Assembly: GCA_039105265.1 (NCBI GenBank)
Contig: JAPFFF010000013.1
Span: 868,001 to 932,000, forward strand
DNA length: 64,000 bases
Direction: 5' to 3'
From: Tritrichomonas musculus
Lineage: Eukaryota; Parabasalia; Tritrichomonadida; Tritrichomonadidae
In this document: one piece after another, positions 30,301-39,900 of the stretch
How the letters are laid out: each line of letters begins with the position of its first letter
Numbering within the stretch: position 1 is the stretch's first letter
Notes under the pieces: generated by a model
The model's input: only the letters and a program-made list of their open reading frames with translations
The model's database searches: none
What the model was told of the DNA's origin: nothing
Made by a program: the position numbers and the translations under genes

Positions 30301-30358
30301 AGGAAGCACATTTAAGTGGAACTTCATTTTCATCTGCTTTCTTGTTTGAATCAGACAT
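27305..30358 (-). CDS. Patched/Dispatched-like RND membrane transporter with sterol-sensing-type domain
   Basis: 1017 residues from an ATG, with 12 predicted membrane helices in two RND halves. Helix 1 lies at about 34-58 (FPWAILLIVLCFVGAMTGWM). A large extracellular loop (about 60-300) precedes helices 2-6 at about 306-486, which fit a sterol-sensing domain. These contain GIGSDSLFIVFD near residue 376, the equivalent of the GxxxD proton-relay motif. Helix 7 is near 552; a second loop (about 570-800) precedes helices 8-12 (about 809-960), where the second half carries ACGFCTDFI. The C-terminus is acidic and cytosolic. The family moves sterols or lipids across membranes. It lacks the NPC1 N-terminal cholesterol-binding domain, so Patched/Dispatched-like is the better name. 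Confidence 0.88.
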   Translation of the reverse strand: MSDSNKKADENEVPLKCASFIVSYARFVYRFPWAILLIVLCFVGAMTGWMFGVYGFKIQAVISNYRWSGTKVCDTWDAFLSVSTQTYHNAADLASSEATAKTQSVQGPTAINIYERKEGNILDVEALKIIWEIEDKMVATPGYTDFCYKQDLSNLPESIVQQLLPTINPQTNCTYFQSFIVYLKRVVGALTIKPNPSPSDLKQEHVQYLLTQLPESPTIIAGFISKDFKLTPTPTAKILRSMFTMGYPLNGYRNVNDRNDDQKDKVKEFGKKFTEPIDDLFDNPQLGIKGYNFLEGTTDDKISAVILHEVLWLIGSFGFVIVFATFHIKSIWVSFCGVLGTFFSIPCAIAFLFGVITIHHFDALNVIALFLICGIGSDSLFIVFDNLVQSEYLVGNPKVTPELRLGYAVQEGALALGCSIGTTAISFLALCLSGFKILQYFGIFCFLELFFSLVFALTWYVAILALWMRFSEFKPFFWCCMKKDQIENSGSVDDQTKDEKVKITEFPYTHFWDCFIHKPIFNINSSGLNIEKYNAFERFFHDYWSPFIYLYRFPILTCFVILTIVMGVFTFKMESEVEIQYLSNDHQLQRTLTLAQNNFVTSIYDFSVIYLWGVKGEGLHVSLRDNLTPDRFGTADFLPLDISTPDAQRFLLEACDLMINSTKLIQAPTSSSCTCPILILRDLANSVFGHFPLTQAEFKNEAFQKRFREYLYIRLGFNEAEKSVGSSEKELVGFDYDTNELKYIGMKGNMIIPDKQTSPELKSRYELASELENQIHDLAENKYKLPDLKGYQTSYAWVTMDTQDELGKQALEGVCFAVLFSIIVIFLITMSFFYTFMFLISVVSVILTITGILYNIGWKIDFNVSIMIIIACGFCTDFIIQTMNSMAHEFKLAMFGKMQRAVTIFSFPVFSALITTLGAGCFLYGTIVLLFPPFATFLIMSGIFGILYGFVFLPSLSAQFGFKHGDNLIRICKKHCCHKELDDENDELDDIKEDDQEDNVNRSQQEEPGNESVSSQN

Positions 30359-31365
30359 CTCGCCGTTGCAAATATAAAAATAATCTAAATTTTATTAAAA
30401 ACACTAAAAAATTTAAAAATACTAGGTTATAGCTAATAAAATGATTTTTTTAATAATAATTTGATTTCAGTATATTATAATATATATAAATATTTTTTAA
30501 TAAATATTTTTATTTATTGTTTATGAAGATATTCAAATGAAAATAAATGATGTATACGTTATTAATTTCAGGATATTCAAATTTTTGAATGTTGTATGAT
30601 TTTATGTTTTGAATTTTTGCAATAGATTGATGATAGTAAAATATATTAATTTCAATTCCTTTTTTTAAATTATTAATATTTAACTAATAAACTCATTTTA
30701 AATTCTTAAGAGTACGTAAAATACATTCAATTTTGATTGCTCCTTAATTTAATATTTTTTTATTTTGAAGATATTAAAAAATAATCAAATTTTATAAGAT
30801 AAGCATTATTTTAATTTTAATATTTTGTATAATATTAATATATATTTTTATATTTCTGATTTAATAAAAATTATATTTAATTTTTATTAAAATAAATTGA
30901 TAAAAAAGATTTTTATCAAATGGTCAGTTTTAATATGCGATTAAAAATTGAATACTTTTTTCTATGTTTAATTCAATTTTGAGAGTTATAATATTGAATA
31001 CTTTTTTCTTTTGTATATTCCGAATATTATAACTCTCAAAAATTTTAGTTGATCAGTATTTTGAATGAGGTTTCATTTTATTATATATCTGCCATATTCT
31101 TGAAATATAACCAAATCAAGTTTAAACAATAAATAGGAAAAAAAAGTTTTTTAACCTGTAAAAAAACGATGTTATCAATTTTTTCAGAAAAAGTTGTAAT
31201 TCTTTTTCAAATATTCAACCATCAATATTCCGCAATTTTGACATATAATCTTTTAATCATATGAATATAATTATGATCAGCACATTTAAAAGTTGTTATC
31301 CTCAATTTTTTCTTCTTTTATTTAGGCAAAAAGTCAAATTAAAAAAAAAAAAAACATCAAAAAAG
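30359..31365. other. AT-rich intergenic stretch with long hairpin
   Basis: No gene. A perfect 19-bp stem (TTTTGAGAGTTATAATATT at 30977-30995 with its complement at 31023-31041) closes a 27-base loop. ATTGAATACTTTTTTCT occurs twice beside it. A T run on the minus strand just past the tRNA serves as its terminator. Confidence 0.6.
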
Positions 31366-31447
31366 CGACAACCATGGGATTCGAACCCATGCGTGACTAG
31401 CACAAGAAGGTAGCAACCTCTCGCCTTAACCGCTCGGCCAAGTTGTC
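31366..31447 (-). tRNA. tRNA-Ser (anticodon GCT)
   Basis: A type II tRNA with a long variable arm. The acceptor GACAACT pairs with GGTTGTC and the discriminator is G, as usual for Ser. The A box is TGGCCGAGCGG and the B box GGTTCGAATCC. The anticodon stem AGAGG/CTTCT holds the loop TTGCTAC, so the anticodon is GCT, reading AGC/AGU. No intron. A run of T follows within 25 bases for Pol III termination. Confidence 0.95.
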
Positions 31448-31572
31448 TTTCTGTTTTATAATATCTAAATAAAATAATATGCTTTAATAAGATAATTATT
31501 TAATTTGTATTCAGAAATTATCGAATAAAAAAAAAATAACCTTAATATTCTTTAATAATAAACTATTATTTT

Positions 31573-32775
31573 CTAACAAAATGGACTAATTTTGTGAAGT
31601 CCATAAATATTGCAACATTTAATATAATTTGGTTTTTTATGTACTTCATTGTCTTCGTCTGAATTTATGGTCTTCATTGTTGATGTTGCCAGGAGCCTCC
31701 TTGGAAAGCTTCGAGCGGGGGAATAGAAATTTAGATTTTTTAGAGTTGCATTCAAATCCTGATCTTTGTTTGATAATAAAGGACTCATTGCTCGATTAGC
31801 ATGAAACTTTGGACATGATTGAATAGATTTTGTGGGAACAACTTTTTGAGGAAGTTGAGAAGAATGAACTTTTTCTTTGATCAATTGGACAGGATCAAAT
31901 AATTTAACGTCTTCTTCGTCAATTTTGGTCAAAAATGGATGATTGGAAAGGTCATGAGCTGTTGGTCTATTTTTTGGATCAATTTGTAATGTCGATGTAA
32001 TGAAATTTTTGGCTTCTTCTGAAATTATGATATTAGATGGGAATTTATACCTACAACTTAGTATTTTTTCATAAATTGTTTCTTTCTGGGGAGAATCAAA
32101 AGGTGCTTTACCTGTTAACATTACAAACGCAGAAATTCCAATCGCCCAGATATCTACCTTGAAACTATGTTCTTTTTTTTGAATAATTTCAGGGCTCAAA
32201 TAATTTGTTGTTCCACCAGCCAAATATTGTTTTTGGTCTTCATCTTTAAGATGTGTTGATAGGCCAAAATCGGCGATTTTAACTTTCCCTTTTAAACCAA
32301 TAACAAAGTTCTCTAATTTAATGTCATGGTGAACAATATTGTTATTGTGGAGAAAAACAAGTCCTCTGACTACATCTCGTAATATTTTTCTAGTTTCATT
32401 TTCCGTTAAATATCCATTTTTACTTTTTCTAAGGTATTCACGAATTGATTTGCCCGGACAATACTCGAGAATAATATAATAATTATCATCATCTGAAAAT
32501 GAAAGTTTTGATCGAACGATATTGGGATGATATAGTTTTTTTTGAATCTTCATTTCATTTTTTACTTCTTTTATTGCTAATTTCCCTTTTGATTTTGCGT
32601 ATTTCTTTGAAATCACCTTCATTGCATAAGTTTTATTTGAGCTTTGAAGAACAGTTCTATATACTATCGAAAATCCACCATATCCAATTTCTTCGTACCG
32701 CACAAAAACATCTTCTATACCATCTTCATGAGTGTATATGATCGTTGTGGGAACAGGGAATTGCGGGCGTGACAT
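31573..32775 (-). CDS. Serine/threonine protein kinase (PLK/CAMK-like catalytic domain)
   Basis: 400 residues from an ATG. The kinase domain spans about 27-282: glycine loop GYGGFSIV (31-38), Lys K53 in AMKVI, catalytic loop VHHDIKLEN with D151 and N156, DFG at D169, activation segment GGTTNYLSPEI and a late WAIGISAFVMLTGKAPF block. All catalytic residues are present, but the usual HRD is HHD, which is unusual because that Arg normally docks a phosphorylated activation loop. The rest (about 283-400) is basic and probably disordered, with no polo box, so the polo-like resemblance lies in the catalytic core only. Cytosolic. The stop is TAG. Confidence 0.88.
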   Translation of the reverse strand: MSRPQFPVPTTIIYTHEDGIEDVFVRYEEIGYGGFSIVYRTVLQSSNKTYAMKVISKKYAKSKGKLAIKEVKNEMKIQKKLYHPNIVRSKLSFSDDDNYYIILEYCPGKSIREYLRKSKNGYLTENETRKILRDVVRGLVFLHNNNIVHHDIKLENFVIGLKGKVKIADFGLSTHLKDEDQKQYLAGGTTNYLSPEIIQKKEHSFKVDIWAIGISAFVMLTGKAPFDSPQKETIYEKILSCRYKFPSNIIISEEAKNFITSTLQIDPKNRPTAHDLSNHPFLTKIDEEDVKLFDPVQLIKEKVHSSQLPQKVVPTKSIQSCPKFHANRAMSPLLSNKDQDLNATLKNLNFYSPARSFPRRLLATSTMKTINSDEDNEVHKKPNYIKCCNIYGLHKISPFC

Positions 32776-33923
32776 TTTTCAAACGAAATAATTGAATAAT
32801 ATCTATTGAATTATCTTTTTATCAAACTTTGTATAAAAAAGTTGGTATAAAAATATTTTCTATATTTACATATTCAATTGTATACAATTATTTTTGTGAA
32901 AAAGATTTTGATAATTCAATTTTGAAATTATGCATTTCACATAAAGAAATGTAAAAATAGCTTTCCTTTTTTATTTTTCCATTTGTAAATAATTAGTATA
33001 AATGAATTAACCTAAAAGAATTATTAATTTCAAATATAATGAAAGAAAAAAAAGGAGATTTAACAAATTATATTCAACTCAGTTTTCAGTTTTTTCAAAA
33101 ACGATAATGTTAGCTTTTTAAAATATATTTAAGTTATAAATATATATTATTTTATATTTTCTTTTTATTATTAGGGAAAAAATACATTTTAAATAAAAAT
33201 TGTTCAAGATAATTATAATCATTTTTATATAGGCACTTTTTGAATGATTATTCAAAAAGTGACTTGTATTATTTCTAAAATCGTAATTAAAATACTTTTA
33301 TCTTCTTAGAAACCTTCTATAAAGCTATTTTTTATTTAATTACATTTTATTATTATATTTTAAAATTAAAATATATTTTAGAAATGTATAAATCAGAAAT
33401 TTTTTATTGATATCTGCTATATTTTTATTTAAAGAAAGGAAAAAAAATTAGAAAAATCTCAATTTTGAATATAAAGTAGGTATAAATTACAAGAAACAAT
33501 TAAAGATTAGTATTTCTCTTATTATCATTGATGAACTTCAGCTTAATTGCCCTTTCCAAGTGAAATTAATTGACAAAGAAAGAGCTCAATATGAAAAATG
33601 CTCAACAAAAATATAGTATAACAATATTTATCAATATTTAAGATAAGGAGATTCTTATTACATTCTCAATTATTTGAACCAAATAAACATGTTTATCTCT
33701 TTTATTACTTAATTTATAAAATAATTGCTAGTTCTTATATTTTTGTTTTTAACTTCTGTGTATTTTATTATTATTAATGTTTATTATTTCGTTGATTTAC
33801 ATAATATTAAATAAACAGATTTCAACAATTTTAAAAATAACAATTTAATTCAAACTTATACTTTTTATTTTAATCAGTTACATATTAAAAATATCAAGGC
33901 TAATAAATTTTTCTGATAGGAAA
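32776..33923. other. AT-rich intergenic stretch
   Basis: No gene. A perfect hairpin, CACTTTTTGAAT-GATT-ATTCAAAAAGTG, lies at 33234-33261. Confidence 0.6.
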
Positions 33924-36900
33924 TCAGGGTATTAAAAATGATTGTATTGATTCATTTCCATCTTTTTGAAGTTGGGTATTTACCTTTTCTTTTTTAAAAC
34001 AACAAACTACAATAATTATGAAAATTACAAGAGCAGCCACAGCTCCAACAGCAATTCCTGCAATTGCTCCACTGAATATTTTTTTATGATAAATATAAAG
34101 CGAATACAAAGAATTTGAATCTTTTTTGCACTTCAAATTATATTTCTTTTTAATATTGGCTGATATATCATTAAATATACGAATTTTCTTTTTCAATTTA
34201 TTATCACATTTTGTAAGTCCTTCGATTAAGCAACCTTTATCTACCCTCTCCTGATCAGCCATATTTATTTCAATTGACTTAAATTTAATTGAATTGTTTG
34301 ATCTCAAAATTAATTTGGGATCTTGATTTACATGCCCATTAAGCTTAAGTTTAATTTCGGACAATGAATTACAAGATTTTAAAATCAAAAGAGAATTGTC
34401 TTTAATTGTTATTGAATCCAAAAAATTGCCATTTTGAATCGTGACTTTTCTGTTTTCTTTTATTTCTGTATCATTAAATTGAGAGATTGAATGGGCCTTA
34501 AAATCAGATGAAACAATTAATTTCTTGACATTTAATATTCCATTTGATTTTATCTCTGTTTGGTCGTTTTCATTATCAATTGTTTCAATTGTGTCAATAT
34601 TAATTGGAATTGATTCTGATGATAATTGAAATTCACAACGTTTCACTTGATGTAAAGACACAAGTCCATTCATTGACTCAGTAATAATTGCTAAATGTGA
34701 AAAATTATGAAAATGAAGATTGGTTTGACTTGTTACTGCACCAATTGATAATATTGATTCATTTCCTGTAAATTTAACTGTCTCCCCAAAAGTATCAACA
34801 AATGAATTAAAATAATTCAATTGAACAGTTGTTGAATTTTGGATTATATATTCATCATTCTGTAAAGATATTTTATTTGGAAAAGGAATTTTAATGTTAT
34901 CACCATTAAATGCATCTATTTTTCCAGTTTCATTATAAAACGAATAATATGAATCACTATCGAAGAACAAGTTTTTCCCTTTTACCTTATTTATCCATTT
35001 TTTATCCAATTTACATTTACGAAATGTTATATTTAAATCTTCGAAATCAATATCACCTTCTTTTGTAAAATTGATTGTAACTTCGCTAATGAAAATATGA
35101 TTTCCATTTAAATTTTTAACTTTTGTTAAATCAATAGTTAATGTATTTGATATTGTACTTTGAATAGCTAAGTTTTTATGATATATTTTATATGGATTAA
35201 AAACTTGTGAAGATGAAAGGTAAACATTTCTGGTTTGATGAATATAAATATCTTCATATATATTCTTATCGAATTTTTGGTAATTTCTTAAACCATCAAT
35301 AATCATGATTGTTTCATTGGTATACTTGATTTGACTCATTACATATTGATTCTGCCCGAAATGTGATGCCAATCCATTTTCTCTTTCGGATAATAAAATC
35401 TTATCATCATGAATAAATGTACCATGATTTATTGGAACTGGAATAATATTTATATTTGGACCTATACAATGTAAAGTTCCATATTTATAATTATTATATC
35501 TGTTATATTTAAATTGGAAATAAAATTCTGAAGCCGAAAAAGATTCATTTGTATCTAATATGAAATCCGAAGGGATGAAGATTTTTATTTTGGCATTATC
35601 ATTGTTTACAATTGTTGCTCTTTTCAAATTTAATAAAGATGCTTGTTGAAAAGAAATGATTAATTCTTTATCTGGAGAATCAAAAAGATATATTGATGGA
35701 TCATCACCTCCTTTTGTAAAAGATGGAGGAATTTCTGAATAGTGAACTGGCAAATAACTTTCAAGCTTTGTATCAGATATGCATTTGGAAAATGAACTAT
35801 TGTAAAAGCATATTTTATTGGGACTATATTTCTGTGTAAGTGTTCTAATTTTCATTCCAAAAATTCCATCAATATTTGAGCATATTGGCCTAATCCTGAA
35901 ATCACGGGTATAAGGAGTAGGTATATTGTTCATAGTCTTAATACAAATCCCTTTTATAAATTGTCTACTTTCGAAATCATATTCTTCGATTTCTCTAGAA
36001 TAATTTAAAATATTAATATTTAATGATTTTGGCTTTGCATCTTCATATGTTATTATCGATGGAACTATTATTTTATTTGAATTTTTATTTTGTGGCATTG
36101 TTATATTCAATGAAATTTGTAATTCATCTATAATTATATGATTAAAGATAATTATGTCTACTTCTCCTATTATTGTCATATTTCCTTTTATGAAATAATC
36201 ACCAAATATCAATATTTCTTTTTTGCTATACTTGGATACATCTAAAATGCATGGTGATGGTAATGTTATATTTTCTGAAACTTTAAAAATATATTGATTT
36301 GAGCTGCTTTTATCCATGAGATTTGCTAAACAAAATTCTGAAATATTAATAGTATTATTTGCTTTATCCCAATGAATAGAATCATTATTTTGGAATAAAT
36401 AATAATGATTTTCTTGATTTTCATCTATCGTTATTTGTTGGTATTCATAAATTAAGTACAAAAATTTAGTGCCATTAACTATTTCAGCATGTATTTGTTG
36501 ATGAATGAATCCGCCGTACATTGGGAATTTGAATTGATCAAATGAAATAAAGATTTGCTCTTTACAGCTTAAAACAATTGCACTAAAAAGTATACTTGAA
36601 TTAGTTTCAACATTTGTTGGAAGGGAATGAGGGAATATTTTGATTGTTGGAACTCCGTTACAATTTTCAATATCATAGCAGGATACAATATTATTTTGTA
36701 TATTTACATCAATATCTAGAGTTAAATTTCCAATATCAAGTTCATTTAGGGTTGCTTTCATTTTATTTGATATTTTAATTCTTCCTGATAATTTCTTAAA
36801 TGAATTTGATCCTTTGATGAACACATATTTCAAACCATTTAAATCTGAAATGTCCAATTCCAAATTAACATCATCAAGAATATTAATTGTAATGTTATCA

Positions 36901-39900
36901 TAATTTTGTGTATCAATATATTTTGCTATTTTTTTGATTTCATTACTTTTTATGGGATGCCCAAATTTAAAATCATGAGGAACATCTATATAAACGCAAA
37001 ATAAGTTTGGATATTCATAAATTACATCTGAAGATATCCTCATGTAATAATTATCTTTAGAATAAAATGGTTTCAATAAAGTCTTCATATATTCAGAGAT
37101 TAATACATTATTTACAATACTTATATTGAGATCTTGGTTACAATTCCTTATCATAAGAAACACTGCAGAATCATCAATATTGCTATTTTGAGGTATATCT
37201 TGACCATAAATAGTAATAGATTTAACTTTTTTATCACCTAAATCTATGTATCCATTGTCATTTGATACAATCCTATATAATATTGATACAGATTTATTTA
37301 TGATTAAATTTTGAATATCTAAATCATCATCCTCTTTAAATAGAAGTGTAATATCCTTAGGACAATTTAATATACCTGTCAAACTAACATGATTGTTATA
37401 AGATTGAATTTTTAATATTATATTTGGATGGTTATCAAAGAAAGTTTGCAATGTTTCTTCAGTGAATTCAATATTTTCTGCTAAATGCAATTTAATTTCA
37501 TCGTTGTATGCTCCTTTGAAATAAATTGGGAAATTATTTAAATCTTTTTGAGAAATTGAATTCATTTTATTATTTACATCTTTGCATGCAATTCGATTTG
37601 TTTTATAGATGCAGAAATCATTTTTCAATTCAAATTCTGTTTGGCGTTTTAGACAATATATTTTATTATTTTGGATAATATATTCATTTTTATTTTGGGA
37701 ATCTGTTTTTGTTAAAAGATTCAAATTTGGTTCTCCTTTTAAAATTATGTCGATTGATTTAGCATCTTCTTGTGAATCATCTTCGTTTTCAACATCAATT
37801 ACTGGATATTTCTTTACTTTTTCAAATGACATTTTCCCTGCAATTAGATTTTTCCAATTAACTTTAGTTGTTATATAAAGATCGCTTAAATCAAATTCAC
37901 CAATGAATTTAACGGTCACTCCAGGTGGAATTATCATTTCTCCCTTTAAACTTTTTGGAGAATGGCAATTAAATGTCACATCTAAATTTTGCGTCTTTAA
38001 TGAATCAAAATTGGGATAAAAATAACTAAGATTTTCTACAATATCAATAATGATTGATTCGCTGGCGACATTTTTCAAAAATTCATTGAATTCTGGATTC
38101 TTTAAAGGTAATCCATTACTTTTTTCACAATAGTCTTCATTGTTTTGACAAAAACAAAATTTGTTTTCATCAACACTTACTATATCTTTACTGTTATTTA
38201 TTATTATTGATTCAAATTGACTCGACAAATGGTCTGGTAAATCAAATAATTTTGGAGCTCTTAAAACATCAACACTATCTCTAATATTAATTTTCATCTT
38301 ATCAACAATAAATAAGCTACCAGAAACATAATAAGAATTTTCAAAAAGATTAATTGGACTTTCTGTTAATAAAATATCAAATAAAACATTTTTGTTTGAT
38401 GTAAATGGTATATGACAATTACTATTACTTTCAATGGCAGATATTTTAATGAATGGTCCAACTTTTTTCACATCAATTCTAATGGTTAATTTATCATTAA
38501 ATGATATTATTTTTTGAATTTCTGATTTCAAATCGGTTATATAATTAATAGTTTCTCTATTATATATCAATTGAGTATATTCATCTTTAATGTAATCATC
38601 ATTGATAGTTAAATATGAGTTTTCATCAAGAATTTTTCCAATAATCGGAACTGATATAAGAGACAAATTATTCAAATTGTCAACTCTTTTTTCACAGTTT
38701 TTCTCATGATTGTCTTTACACACAGCATATAAATTATATATTCTATTTGAATATGTATGAACAAAAAACTTTTGGTTTTTGTTTTCATAAAAATATTGGC
38801 TATCATGAACTTTATAATCATCATTCCAATAAACTCTTATTGCCTTGCAACGCTTACATTTAATATACAAATCTTTTTCTTGATGATCAATACTTATCAT
38901 ATGCTTTGAAGTAGGAAATTCAGTTTCATTTTGTTCGATGATTAAATGATGAGGAAAATCTTGATTTGAATGATTATCTGACATTAAAGAAAAGCCAATT
39001 AATCTCCAACTTTGAACTCTATCATCTTTTGCAGGATAGATATACTGTGATATATTGATATCATGTTCATCGCAATGAATTTTCAGATAATCAATTTTTT
39101 TTACATCATCATCTTTGGCGATACATGCACTGTGAATGAATGAGTAAGCACTTGGAAACATTTGTTCATCAAAATCACATATTTCGTTGGAATACACAGG
39201 TGATAGAAATATATCAATAATTTGAATTGATGGACTTATCATTTCATCATCTTCTATAAAACGGAATGGAATCGGATAATAAAAAATTGTATCGTTTTCT
39301 GTGAAATAACTATTTAAAAATTTTCTGGGGATCTTAAAAGAATACAAATCATCATCAATCTTTTGATAAGAACAAATTGGCTTTATGTTTTTCATTTGGA
39401 GTAATGCTGTTATTTCTTTTTCTTCAATTTGATTAAAAGATTTCAAATCTAATTCAAATTCAAGTTTGAATATACCATATCTATTAGAGGACGATATTTT
39501 AGGGCAGTCAATTCTAATTATCATTGGACTTTTATTATTAATTTTTTGTGAAAAAGGATTATTAGCAGAAAATACTGGTGCAAAGATAAGTGAAGTTTCA
39601 ATTTTCATTGAATTTGTATCGAAAATAATTGGATAATTAAATGGCTCAAGCAAAACTTGACAATCCCAACTTAATTCGTCATCTGATTTGACATTAATTG
39701 TACCATTTCCTAAAGAAACAAAATTTTTCACAAAAATGATTGTGTTACTTGAAATAACATCCGAATTCTGATATAATTTAACTGTCATTTGTAAATGACA
39801 ATTAATGTTGGAAATTAAAAATTTTTTCTTCATATTACTTAGGTCTCCAATTTCATCATTTCTGAGAACAATAGACAAGATTTTTTCTGCTGATTCATTT

